Below are positions 45,122 through 53,508 of a stretch of 64,000 nt of DNA, piece by piece. This DNA is from Butyrivibrio sp. VCD2006 (GTDB lineage: Bacteria; Bacillota; Clostridia; Lachnospirales; Lachnospiraceae). The notes under the pieces were generated by a model. The model was given only the letters and a program-made list of their open reading frames with translations. It ran no database searches and had not been told where the DNA came from. A program made the position numbers and the translations under genes. The stretch spans positions 141,813 through 205,812 of the forward strand of contig NZ_KE384105.1 of NCBI RefSeq assembly GCF_000423925.1, in the 5' to 3' direction. The first letter of the stretch is position 1. Each line of letters opens with the position of its first letter.

Positions 45122-45200
45122 CCCTCATCCGTCAGCTCCGCTGACACCTGTCTCCGCTCCGCTTCGGTCCGCGCAAAGCAATCGTCCCCAAGGGGAAGGC
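45122..45200 (+). repeat. Dispersed CCCTCATCCG repeat, long form
   Basis: Nearly identical to the copy at 29101, including most of the inner insert, but it lacks ~18 bp (the CCCGGACGATTTGCGCC part). It sits between tldD and pmbA and contributes a false N-terminal extension to pmbA. Confidence 0.85.
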
Positions 45201-45234
45201 TATATGCTATTTCAACTTCCCCATTTGATTTTAG

Positions 45235-46665
45235 TTATCCCAGTCTTGCAACAGCCTTGAGGTACGGGCCACCATCGGAAACCTTAACCCATTCTTTGTG
45301 GCCTTTTCCGCAGCCGCCGTTACCGAAGGATTCACGGTCTGTGCTGACCATGGAAATTGAACCGAGAAGATCCGGAACATAACCGGTCATAACTACAGGG
45401 GCAACAACTTTTCCTGTAAACTTACCATCAATGATCTCATGACCTCTTGCCACGATGCACTGAATACCCCAGTGCTTGGGATCCTCCATGCCGGAGAACA
45501 TACCCTCAAGATAATATCCCTTCTTAACAGAAGCGATCATATCTTCCTTGGAGTCACTTCCGCTGTCAAACATAGTGTTAGTCATTCTCGTGTAAACCTT
45601 GTGCTCAAAGTTCTCACGCTTGCCGTTACCTGTAGGCTGAGTTCCAAGTCTAAGTGCTGCAAGAGCATCACAGACACCGGTTTTCAGGATGCCGTGATCA
45701 ATCTCTGTAACATCACCTGCCAGGGTGCCCTCATCATCAAAAGCATAGCTTGCGACATCGACTACGCAGTTTGCGCCTTCGTGCATGGAAACAAGGTCGG
45801 AGCCGACGCGCTTATCAATGTACTCTGCGCCAAGTGCTCTTCCTTTTACAAACATATCCATCTCAACGCCGTGGCCAAATGCCTCATGTGCTATAAGACC
45901 TGTAACCTCAGGACTTGTGATGATTTCATACTCACCGGGAACAACCGGTGAAGCGCCAAGCATATCCTCAACGGCTTTTACGGCTGCAGGAACCTTCTCA
46001 TCAAGACCTTCCAAAATGCTGATGCCGGTTCTGCCTGACACGCCTTCGATGCTCATGGTGTTTCTGCCGTTCTTAGCTCCGATTGCTACGATAGAGCCTT
46101 CTGTGTATACATAGCTCTGTCTCATATCTCTATTCGCTGTCAAAAACATCTTGCAGACATGCGTTGACTTTGCTGAAGCGAGACAATCAATCATGAAGTC
46201 CTTCATGCCCATTGCCTTATCACTTATACTCTGAAGCTTTTCCATAACAGCTCCAAGGTCAGCATCCTCGGGCATATCGTCTGTCTCCATCTCTGTGAAA
46301 AGAGTGCAGAGCTCATCAGGGAGCTTTGCCGTATCAAAGATCTCAGTGGAAGTCTTTTTGATGATATCCAGCTGATCATCCAGTATTTTCTTAAGCTTAG
46401 CGGCCTGCGCCTTTATATCAGCCTCAGGCTTGTTAAAGGCGTATTCGCTGTAAAGACCATCCTTATAGACTCTTACAACGCATCCCCTCTCAGTTGTCAT
46501 GTTTTCACCGGTAATAGTCTTGCTCTTCTGGGATGCCTGAATCGCAAAACCTTTTGAGTCACTTGCAAGTACACTGACATAATCGTAGTCAGCAGACAGT
46601 ATCTCTATTAGTTCCTTAAGACTTCCTGAAAGCTCAGTAAGATAAGAAGAAAATTTTGCTTTCAT
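45235..46665 (-). CDS. tldD: TldD family metalloprotease subunit
   Basis: 476 residues from ATG 46665 (RBS AAAGG). The frame continues to 46740 without RBS. The catalytic motif HEAFGHGVE (HExxxH) that binds zinc is present, followed by the conserved glycine-rich segments (GTLAGDVTEIDHGIL). It is the active subunit of the TldD/TldE peptidase, which matures modified peptides or degrades unfolded ones. In the same 8 kb lies a modified-peptide locus (scfA/scfB), but a working link is only speculation. Confidence 0.9.
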   Translation of the reverse strand: MKAKFSSYLTELSGSLKELIEILSADYDYVSVLASDSKGFAIQASQKSKTITGENMTTERGCVVRVYKDGLYSEYAFNKPEADIKAQAAKLKKILDDQLDIIKKTSTEIFDTAKLPDELCTLFTEMETDDMPEDADLGAVMEKLQSISDKAMGMKDFMIDCLASAKSTHVCKMFLTANRDMRQSYVYTEGSIVAIGAKNGRNTMSIEGVSGRTGISILEGLDEKVPAAVKAVEDMLGASPVVPGEYEIITSPEVTGLIAHEAFGHGVEMDMFVKGRALGAEYIDKRVGSDLVSMHEGANCVVDVASYAFDDEGTLAGDVTEIDHGILKTGVCDALAALRLGTQPTGNGKRENFEHKVYTRMTNTMFDSGSDSKEDMIASVKKGYYLEGMFSGMEDPKHWGIQCIVARGHEIIDGKFTGKVVAPVVMTGYVPDLLGSISMVSTDRESFGNGGCGKGHKEWVKVSDGGPYLKAVARLG

Positions 46666-46840
46666 ATATGTATTCCTTTCTTTAAGGTATTTTTCAAACA
46701 AGAAGCATTTTACCATAAAAAATGCAAGTACACCGAACAATAAATATTGATTGGTGCACTTGCACGATAAAATTTCTCAGTTGTTGTTAACTTGAAATTC
46801 TTTGTGCTGCCCTTTTAGTTCGTTTTCCTTAGTATCTCTT

Positions 46841-48349
46841 TTAATCTTGATTTTTTTGTGCCATGCTTTTTGCTTGCTCCATGCTAACACCTTTAGCTCT
46901 TGCTATTGCAGCAAGGTCTTCGTATTCCATCTTTTCACGTTCAACTCCGTAACCTGATACTACTTTTACGCGCACATCACCATCAGCTGTGGAGAGCACT
47001 TTTTCTTCACGGCTCAGAATATAGCGCTTACAAATGCTCTCACGAATTCCGATGGTTGTTGTATATTTGAAGATTTTTCTTACAAACTCATCTTTGTCAC
47101 TTTCACGGCAAAGTACTGTCAGTAGTACGCCCGGGCGATTTTTCTTCATTGCCACTGCTGTGGTAAATACATCAAGCGCACCTTCTTCCATGAGTCTCTC
47201 TGTGGCAAAGCCTATTGCCTCGGGAGTCATGTCATCCAGATTACATACAAGCTCGGAAACAGTGTCTGTATGTTCTGCATCTTTGCATGTATCTGCGCTG
47301 TTTACTAGATTTTTATTCTCATCACCAAGAAAAGCTCTTACACAATTTGCAATCGGGAAATCCTTTTTTCCCATACCATAGCCAATTTTGTTCACGCTCA
47401 TAAGCGGCTGATCACCGAAGGAATCGGCAAAATACTTAAGAAGTGCGGCACCGGTGGGAGTGCATAGCTCACCTTTAATATCCCTGCTATAGCTCGGTAT
47501 GCCTCTAAGCAGCATCGCAGTTGCAGGCGCCGGAACCGGAAGAATTCCATGAGCGCATTTAACAGTTCCGCTACCAACATGAATAGGCGAAACCACTACT
47601 CTTTCAGGATTTATTTCATTCATTAAAAAACATGTTGCAGTTATGTCAGCTATAGCATCCATGCTTCCAACTTCATGAAAATGAATTTCCGAAACATCCA
47701 TTCCATGCACTGCACTCTCTGCCTCAGCGATCAGTTTATAGACATTTATAATGTCCTTCTTAACGGACTCATCTATGGTGAGATGCTCCACAATGTGCTC
47801 AATGTCATGCATGCTGCGATGGACGTGGTGATGGTCGTGATCGTGGTTGTGGTGGTCATGATGATGGTCGTGATCGTGGTTGTGGTGGTCATGATGATGG
47901 TCGTGATCATGTGTATGATTGTTGTCGTTATCATGTGTATGTTCATGATCATGAGGAGCATGATGATGGTCATGGTCGTGGTTATGCTCATGGTCATGAG
48001 GAGCGTGATGATGGTCATGGTCGTGGTTATGCTCATGGTCATGAGGAGCGTGATGATGGTCATGGTCGTGGTTATGCTCATGGTCATGAGGAGCGTGATG
48101 ATCATGCATGTCCTCGTGAGAAACCGCGCCATCTTCTGACTCCTCAATCTCACCATTAACCTTCACTTCAAGATGCTTACCCATGACTCCGCATTTTTCA
48201 CTATCATAAAGAGAAAAGCTCACTCCCGGGATTCCGGAATCATTGAGCTTTCTTAATATATCCTCTCTGTTATCACATAGATCAAGAAGTGCTGCAGATA
48301 GCATATCTCCAGCCGCTCCCATCTTGCACTCTATGTATAATGTCCCCAT
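46841..48349 (-). CDS. larC: Nickel-pincer cofactor biosynthesis protein LarC with His-rich insert
   Basis: 502 residues from ATG 48349 (RBS AGGAGG). The N-terminus (LYIECKMGAAGDML) and the C-terminal DUF111-type domain (ETVSELVCNLDDMTPEAIG) identify LarC, the CTP-dependent cyclometallase that inserts Ni into the pincer cofactor. In Lactobacillus the two parts are joined by a frameshift; here one frame covers both. Between residues ~85 and 185 lies an insert with about 50 His in tandem blocks, far longer than the short His stretch common in LarC. It probably stores or delivers nickel. larB lies 4 kb away on the other strand; larE and larA are not seen. A repeat array occupies the upstream region. 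Confidence 0.95.
   Translation of the reverse strand: MGTLYIECKMGAAGDMLSAALLDLCDNREDILRKLNDSGIPGVSFSLYDSEKCGVMGKHLEVKVNGEIEESEDGAVSHEDMHDHHAPHDHEHNHDHDHHHAPHDHEHNHDHDHHHAPHDHEHNHDHDHHHAPHDHEHTHDNDNNHTHDHDHHHDHHNHDHDHHHDHHNHDHDHHHVHRSMHDIEHIVEHLTIDESVKKDIINVYKLIAEAESAVHGMDVSEIHFHEVGSMDAIADITATCFLMNEINPERVVVSPIHVGSGTVKCAHGILPVPAPATAMLLRGIPSYSRDIKGELCTPTGAALLKYFADSFGDQPLMSVNKIGYGMGKKDFPIANCVRAFLGDENKNLVNSADTCKDAEHTDTVSELVCNLDDMTPEAIGFATERLMEEGALDVFTTAVAMKKNRPGVLLTVLCRESDKDEFVRKIFKYTTTIGIRESICKRYILSREEKVLSTADGDVRVKVVSGYGVEREKMEYEDLAAIARAKGVSMEQAKSMAQKNQD
47806..48117 (-). repeat. Tandem repeats coding for the LarC His-rich insert
   Basis: Two in-frame repeat blocks: a 42-bp unit (about 3.5 copies, ~47950-48110) coding HAPHDHEHNHDHDH-type segments, and a 33-bp unit (~2.5 copies, ~47830-47910) coding HDHHNHDHDHH. 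The near-identity of copies suggests recent slippage, so length could vary between strains. Confidence 0.88.
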
Positions 48350-48479
48350 ACGGCACCTCCTGGCCAATTTGCTTCAATTTATAATCTTTGTTGCTCAGAT
48401 TCAAACCATATTGCTCATATTAGTACCACTATCTATTTGGAAATGACTTGGCTATTTAGGATCTACTGCTGTATAGCCG

Positions 48480-48836
48480 TTTTGTTGCATCTGAATACTA
48501 TGGAATGTAACAATTCTTTATCTCAATAGCCAATTGGTTGTCATTAGTATTTCAGAAAGCAACAATTCATTGTCTCTTTAGCAGATTTATTGTCGATTTG
48601 TTATCTCTGATATTTTGGAAGGCAACAATTCATTGCATCTCTAGTCAATTTATTGCCGATTTGTTGTCTCTGATATCTCGGATGGCAACAATTTTCTACC
48701 ATCACAGCTTACTTGTTGCCTCAGATATTTTGGAATACAACAAATCATTGCATAACTGACTTATTTATTGCCTCAGGTATTTTGAAGATCAAGAATTTAG
48801 CAACAATTTTGCTATTCCATAGTCTCTTTGTTGCAA
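48480..48836. repeat. Phased inverted-repeat array C
   Basis: Arms GCAACAATT and TTTGTTGC alternate. Left arms start at 48507, 48559, 48622, 48685, 48737 and 48800 (steps 52, 63, 63, 52, 63). Right arms, aligned at GTTG, fall at 48484, 48537, 48600, 48663, 48715, 48767 and 48830 (steps 53, 63, 63, 52, 52, 63). The longer steps come from an 11-bp duplication of the arm region (ATTTATTGCCG beside ATTTGTTGTCT) or an 11-bp spacer gain. Spacers share CTCTGATATTTTGGA. The gap between larC and sdaAA holds no gene. Confidence 0.88.
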
Positions 48837-48849
48837 AACATCCCTCACC

Positions 48850-48990
48850 AAGCACTTTCGAATCGTTCCAGAACAAGTGCTTTTATTGTATTCTCTATTG
48901 TACCATATAATTGCACACAATCATACATTAAATATATCCCTGCTGAGTACCACAACAAGTAGCAGTGCTTTCGGCATTCTCTATTGATAC
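48850..48990. repeat. Hairpin and partial duplication beside array C
   Basis: AAGCACTT (48850-48857) pairs with AAGTGCTT (48875-48882). The ACAAGT...GCTTT...ATTCTCTATTG segment around 48873-48899 recurs in altered form at 48955-48986. No coding or known RNA signal is seen. Confidence 0.6.
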
Positions 48991-49049
48991 CGATCTATTG
49001 ATACCGATCTATTGATACCAATCTATTGAAACCAATCTATTGATACTAT
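48981..49049. repeat. 14-bp tandem repeat at the sdaAA 3' end
   Basis: Five copies of CTATTGATACCGAT with small changes run up to the sdaAA stop codon. The third to fifth copies differ by one or two bases. This is a typical slippage repeat. Confidence 0.88.
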
Positions 49050-49934
49050 CTATTTATCCGCAAATACCATTTCCTTCAGTTTTCTTCCTGTGGGGGTTGT
49101 GGCAAGGCCCCCGCCTGCAGTCTCCTTCAGGGTTCCGGACATTACATCTCCGACTTCCTTCATGGCATCAATACATTCATCAACGGGAATCCTTGCCTGT
49201 ATTCCTGCAAGTGCCATATCTGCGCAGGAAAAAGCTATCACAAGTCCGGAAACATTCCTTTTTATACAGGGTATTTCCACAAGCCCTGCGACAGGATCGC
49301 ATACGAGCCCCATCTGATTGGAAATTGCCATGGCGCAGGCATCGGCACACTGTGAAGGAGTACCTCCCATCAGTTCGGTAAGAGCCGCTGCTGTCATGGC
49401 TGCTGCACTTCCGCACTCGGCCTGGCAGCCACCCTCAGCACCTGCGATGCTGGCTCTGTTTGCTATGACCATTCCAATTGCACCTGCAGTAAAAATGGAC
49501 ATTATTATTTCTTTTTCATCAAATTCCCTTTCCTCATATAGAGAGACAAGAGCACCCGGGAGGATTCCGCAGCTTCCCGCAGTCGGTGCAGCTACAATTC
49601 TTCCCATAGAGGCGTTACATCCTGCAACGGACAAAGCCCTTGCAATTGCACCACCAAGAAAATGCCCGCAAAGTCCCCCATCCTTTTTGGAGGCATACTC
49701 ATTCATAAGGAATCCTTCTCCTCCGGTCAGTCCCGACATGGACTTCTGGTCCTTCTTCATTCCTTCAAGAACTGACTTTTTCATGACCTCAAAGCTTATT
49801 TCCATTTTCTCGAACAGTTCCTGCCTGGATAATTCCATGCTCTTTGCCTGATCCTCGATGGCAATTTCGCTGATTTTTACGCCTTTTTTCTCGGCGGCAC
49901 ATACTAACTCTTCTATAGATTCATACCTGATCAT
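49050..49934 (-). CDS. sdaAA: L-serine dehydratase, iron-sulfur dependent, alpha subunit
   Basis: 294 residues. The cysteine-bearing segments that hold the 4Fe-4S cluster are present: TAGSCGILPG, GGCQAECGSA and CDPVAGLVEIPC. With the beta subunit it turns L-serine into pyruvate and ammonia. It is the second gene of the pair, 119 nt after sdaAB. RBS GGAGA lies about 10 nt before ATG 49934. A 14-bp tandem repeat abuts the stop codon. Confidence 0.95.
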   Translation of the reverse strand: MIRYESIEELVCAAEKKGVKISEIAIEDQAKSMELSRQELFEKMEISFEVMKKSVLEGMKKDQKSMSGLTGGEGFLMNEYASKKDGGLCGHFLGGAIARALSVAGCNASMGRIVAAPTAGSCGILPGALVSLYEEREFDEKEIIMSIFTAGAIGMVIANRASIAGAEGGCQAECGSAAAMTAAALTELMGGTPSQCADACAMAISNQMGLVCDPVAGLVEIPCIKRNVSGLVIAFSCADMALAGIQARIPVDECIDAMKEVGDVMSGTLKETAGGGLATTPTGRKLKEMVFADK

Positions 49935-50053
49935 TCTGCTGCATCTCCATTAATCATTTGTACAAGCTCATGATATCTTGAATCAAAGGTCCAAGAATGC
50001 TGCAAATAAGACGTTCCAATACGACTACATCGCTAGCTTGTTTGCTAACTCAA

Positions 50054-50722
50054 TCATATTCTCTTAATCAAAATTGCATTCAGAACGTGATCGATTTTCC
50101 TGATCTCGTCCACTATGTTTTCAGGCGGCTTGTTATCAATCTCGATAGTCATGATGGCTTCCCCACCCTTTTCCTGCCTGGATAGATGAAAATTGGAAAT
50201 ATTGAGGTCTTCGTACTCCCAGTGCATCATATTCGTAACACTGGCAATAACTCCGGGCTTGTCCTCATGCATCACAAGAATCGTATTGTTGTCTCCGTTG
50301 AAATCAACATTCATGCCATTTATCTGTTTGACAAGGATGTTTCCACCGCCAATGCTGGCACCCTCCATAACACCGTCTGAGCCGTCTTCAAGAAAATAGT
50401 GAATCCTTGCGGTATTAGGATGAGCTCCCTTTAAATTCTCTTTTATGAATTCGTACTCGATCCCGCGCTTCTTCGCAATCTCATGGGCATCCCTTATCTC
50501 AGGAGAATAGCTTTTGTAGCCCATTATTCCTGCCAAAAGAGCCCTGTCGGTTCCATGCCCTTTATAGGTCTGCGCAAAAGATCCCGATAAGGTTATTTCA
50601 ACTCGCTCAAGTTTCCTATCATCAATTAGCTTATTAACAACTCTGCCGAGTCTGACTGCACCCGCTGTGTGCGAACTTGAAGGGCCAATCATAACCGGTC
50701 CGATAATATCAAACACATTCAT
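50054..50722 (-). CDS. sdaAB: L-serine dehydratase, iron-sulfur dependent, beta subunit
   Basis: 222 residues. The N-terminus FDIIGPVMIGPSSSHTAGA is the family signature, and the C-terminal ~75 residues form an ACT domain (HEDKPGVIASVTNMM) that probably senses serine. It lies upstream of sdaAA. RBS GGAGG precedes ATG 50722. Confidence 0.95.
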   Translation of the reverse strand: MNVFDIIGPVMIGPSSSHTAGAVRLGRVVNKLIDDRKLERVEITLSGSFAQTYKGHGTDRALLAGIMGYKSYSPEIRDAHEIAKKRGIEYEFIKENLKGAHPNTARIHYFLEDGSDGVMEGASIGGGNILVKQINGMNVDFNGDNNTILVMHEDKPGVIASVTNMMHWEYEDLNISNFHLSRQEKGGEAIMTIEIDNKPPENIVDEIRKIDHVLNAILIKRI

Positions 50723-50889
50723 AATAAAGCCTCCTACGTTTATTATAACTTCCGGACAAAAAAAGTACCATGAAATACACCTTCCATGGCACTTGATTTA
50801 TTCATGATTTGACGCGATTTCAAATTAAATAACTTCAAAAGCATATCCCCAAAATAGGCTACAGCTTCACGATATACTGCAAATCTATA

Positions 50890-51393
50890 CTACAGGTTCA
50901 CCTCATTCACTGAATCATAAACAAGAACACCATTCATGTAGGACAGTAAAACGTTATCCTTGTTGAGATCATTTAAAAGATTGACAACTACATTAAATCC
51001 GTAAGTTTTATAAACACTGTAGATCATTTCCGACATATTCTGTACGCCGGCGCGCAGGCTGTCCCAGTCATCCTTAAGAGCATCATCCTCAGTAGCGTAC
51101 ATAGAAGCCTTTGCTATTCCATCAGTCCACATATTTATCGTTATGACGTTGTCTTTTCGTGAGATAGAATAATTCTCGCCAAAGTGGTCATGAAGCACAG
51201 CATCTGTTGCCTCAATCAAAATTTCTACGTCTGCTTCGGATGCAGTTATATCAGCAGTTAAATCATCTGATTCCTGCTTGGTCATTCCAGATGCTGCCAT
51301 ATGTCCGCTTGCCGCATGTACTCTGCAGACAGGAGCAGATAGTACCAAGATCATAGTTGCTAATAAGACAGTTCCGATTTCTTTTTTTCTCAT
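50890..51393 (-). CDS. Small secreted protein of unknown function
   Basis: 167 residues from ATG 51393 (RBS GAGGTG). A signal peptide (MRKKEIGTVLLATMILVLSA) ends near VHAAS, with a likely cut after Ala. The mature part (~135 residues) is acidic, with mixed helix and strand and no cysteines. I do not recognise the family. It diverges from the Big_2-type gene across a 333-bp gap and may share control with it. Confidence 0.7.
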   Translation of the reverse strand: MRKKEIGTVLLATMILVLSAPVCRVHAASGHMAASGMTKQESDDLTADITASEADVEILIEATDAVLHDHFGENYSISRKDNVITINMWTDGIAKASMYATEDDALKDDWDSLRAGVQNMSEMIYSVYKTYGFNVVVNLLNDLNKDNVLLSYMNGVLVYDSVNEVNL

Positions 51394-51726
51394 AGTCTTC
51401 ACCTCTGTGAACTAATCTATAGTCATAGGCAATCAAATTCTTCTGATGCTTAATATTGCTGTATCTGCCCTCATTATAAAATTCAGATTTTGTTAAAACC
51501 ATTAAAACCATATTAAATTGAAGACTATTGAAATAATTGTTTGAATCATTTGATAATATTTGAAATAAAATTTCAAATTTTATAATTTTTTTATAAATTA
51601 CGCTGAAATATAACTATTATTCTGACATTTCAGTAGTATAATGTGTATATCAATGTAGTTTAATTTCAGCTCAAAATTCACGTAATTTTGATACTGAAAA
51701 AAAGGAGAAGATGAAAGGAGAATTTC
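51394..51726. promoter_or_regulatory. AT-rich divergent intergenic region
   Basis: 333 bp between two divergent secreted-protein genes. On the plus strand TATAAT at 51637-51642 is a good -10 for the gene at 51727, without a clear -35. AT-rich dyads (GAAATTT-type, about 51560-51580) are present. No gene or known RNA is seen. Confidence 0.45.
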
Positions 51727-52380
51727 ATGAAAGAGGGATTCAGAATGAAAAAATGGCTGTTCACACCCATTGCAATGGTTATGGCAGCAGTTATCTGCTT
51801 ATGCGCAATACCGGTATGTAACGTATCTGCAGCATCATCCGTAACTGTAAAGCTCACAGCAAGCGGCAGCAAGAAAACAGTCAACATGAAAAAAGGTGGT
51901 AAGAGACAGATCATCGCTAAGAAGGGAAGCACAACACTTTCCAAGGGTAGCGTGAAGTATTCTTCAAGCAAGAAGTCTGTTGCAACCGTTAGCTCCAAGG
52001 GCATGATCACAGCAAAGGGCACCGGCACAGCTAAGATTACTGTTAAGAAGGGTTCAAAAAAGGCCATTATCACAGTTAAGGTTACTAAATCGGGTGATGA
52101 TGATGACGACGATGATGACGACGATGACGGCAAGTTCACCGGAATCTTCATCGCAGCTGAGAAGAACGATGTATTAAAGGTTGGCGGAACAAAGCAGTTT
52201 ATCTGCAAGAAGATCCCCGGCAAGGCAAAGGTTTCTGCAAGTTGGGATTGCGAGGATACCTCAATCGCAACTGTAGATGGCAGCGGTAAGGTTACCGGAG
52301 TCAGCGAAGGTCACACAGTACTGTATGCTCACTATAATGGCAAGACCTGCGCTATCGGACTTGATGTAAAATCTAAATAA
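51727..52380 (+). CDS. Secreted protein with two bacterial Ig-like (Big_2) domains
   Basis: 217 residues. A signal peptide (about residues 7-36, ending VSAAS) is followed by a Lys-rich Big_2-type domain (~40-115, with SVATVSSKGMITAKGTGTA). A run of 11 Asp links it to a second Big_2 domain (~130-215, with TSIATVDGSGKVTGVSEG). The first domain is strongly basic and the linker strongly acidic. No sortase signal or LRR is seen. It may bind the cell wall or a polysaccharide. Two ATGs (51727, 51745) both have purine-rich RBSs; the first has AGGAG. Confidence 0.8.
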   Translation: MKEGFRMKKWLFTPIAMVMAAVICLCAIPVCNVSAASSVTVKLTASGSKKTVNMKKGGKRQIIAKKGSTTLSKGSVKYSSSKKSVATVSSKGMITAKGTGTAKITVKKGSKKAIITVKVTKSGDDDDDDDDDDDGKFTGIFIAAEKNDVLKVGGTKQFICKKIPGKAKVSASWDCEDTSIATVDGSGKVTGVSEGHTVLYAHYNGKTCAIGLDVKSK

Positions 52381-52411
52381 TCATTAAAAACTTATATAAA
52401 AGTAAATCTGG

Positions 52412-52438
52412 AAAAACCGCCAAAACCTGGCGGTTTTT
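52412..52438 (+). terminator. Terminator after the Big_2 gene
   Basis: Perfect 11-bp arms AAAAACCGCCA and TGGCGGTTTTT with a 5-base loop and T-run. It lies 22 nt upstream of larB, so larB needs its own promoter or partial read-through. Confidence 0.9.
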
Positions 52439-52459
52439 TCAACCTATGAGGATTTCTTA

Positions 52460-53212
52460 ATGAACAAAGACTCTATTGAAAATTTACTAAAACAGGTCGC
52501 GGATGGATCAACCTCTGTTGAGGATGCGCTGCTAAAGCTAAAGGAAGAACCCTTTGAGGATCTGGGATTTGCAAAGCCCGATTTTCACAGGGGAATTCGT
52601 CAGGGACAATCGGAAGTCATATACGGAGCAGGAAAAACTCCCGAACAGATCTTAAAGATTACTAAGTCTCTCCGTGACCACGGCCAGAATACGGTTCTGA
52701 TCACCAGGATGAAAGAAGAAGCTGCTACCCTCTTAAAATCAGAGATAGCTGATTTCGAATATGATACTTTAAGTCACATCGGAATTGTCGGTCCACTTCC
52801 TGAAAAAACGGGAAAAGGAAAGGTTGTGGTGGCAACTGCTGGAACAAGTGACATCCCTGTGGCAGAAGAAGCTGCCAGAACAGCTGAAGTCTATGGCAAT
52901 GAAGTTACCCGTCTCTACGATGTCGGCGTTGCAGGTCTTCACCGCCTCCTCAACCACATGGACGATATCATGTCCGCCAGAGTCATCATAGCTATCGCGG
53001 GCATGGAAGGCGCACTTGCCAGTGTGATCGGCGGCCTTGCCGACTGCCCTGTAATTGCAGTTCCCACAAGCGTTGGCTACGGTGCCTCCTTCGGCGGTGT
53101 GTCCGCACTTTTGTCCATGCTCAACTCCTGCGCCAGCGGTGTCAGCGTAGTCAACATAGACAACGGCTTTGGCGCCGGGTACCTCGCCTCGATGATTAAT
53201 CACCTTGATTAA
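52460..53212 (+). CDS. larB: Nickel-pincer cofactor biosynthesis protein LarB
   Basis: 250 residues, full length. The C-terminal half has the PurE/AIR-carboxylase-like fold (ATAGTSDIPVAEEA, GMEGALASVIGGL, PTSVGYGASFGG). LarB carboxylates and hydrolyses nicotinic acid adenine dinucleotide, the first step to the Ni-pincer cofactor. LarC, the last step, is encoded 4 kb away on the other strand. larE is absent here. RBS GAGGAT lies before ATG 52460. A terminator stands immediately upstream. Confidence 0.96.
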   Translation: MNKDSIENLLKQVADGSTSVEDALLKLKEEPFEDLGFAKPDFHRGIRQGQSEVIYGAGKTPEQILKITKSLRDHGQNTVLITRMKEEAATLLKSEIADFEYDTLSHIGIVGPLPEKTGKGKVVVATAGTSDIPVAEEAARTAEVYGNEVTRLYDVGVAGLHRLLNHMDDIMSARVIIAIAGMEGALASVIGGLADCPVIAVPTSVGYGASFGGVSALLSMLNSCASGVSVVNIDNGFGAGYLASMINHLD

Positions 53213-53284
53213 GAACTGATTTTGCTTTCCATATTCTCGTGGGAAATTTTTTATTAGACAAGGGAATCCAAAGAAATATCAGAC

Positions 53285-53477
53285 AAAAAGCCCTGCTATG
53301 TGTTTTCTTCGGTAAAATATATAATATTTGCTGGCATTGAACCATACACTGCGATGAGCCCAAAGCATCAATCGCTGCGTGCATAGGCACTTACGATTGA
53401 TTGGTCTCATCTCCGTGGTTCAAAAGCCTGCAAAGTATTATATATTTCACCTTCTAAAACGCATAGCAGAGCTTTTT
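53285..53477. repeat. 193-bp foldback element (near-complete inverted repeat)
   Basis: The left arm (53285-53358) and right arm (53406-53477) are complementary along ~70 bp with few mismatches and small bulges. The arms start AAAAAGC and end GCTTTTT. The centre continues to pair (CATCAATCG with CGATTGAT, then GTGC/GCAC), giving an almost complete rod. ATATCA flanks both sides (53276-53281 and 53479-53484), a possible 6-bp target duplication. It lies between convergent larB and the DegV gene and may act as a terminator for both. Alternatives are a miniature mobile element or a structured RNA. Confidence 0.8.
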
Positions 53478-53508
53478 CATATCATAGAAAAGCAGAAGGT
53501 ATTAAGAT

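Noticed and set aside
45097..45147. N-terminal extension of pmbA to a GTG at 45147
   Set aside because: The extra codons lie in the dispersed repeat and the RBS fits ATG 45096.
47675..48139. Long plus-strand frames rich in Met/Val opposite the larC His repeats
   Set aside because: They are antisense readings of the His/Asp codons; larC is clearly the real gene.
48361..48480. Further units of array C upstream (TTTGTTGC at 48387, ATTGC at 48410)
   Set aside because: The arms lack partners at the expected spacing, so I did not include them, although 48390 to 48484 is close to nine turns.
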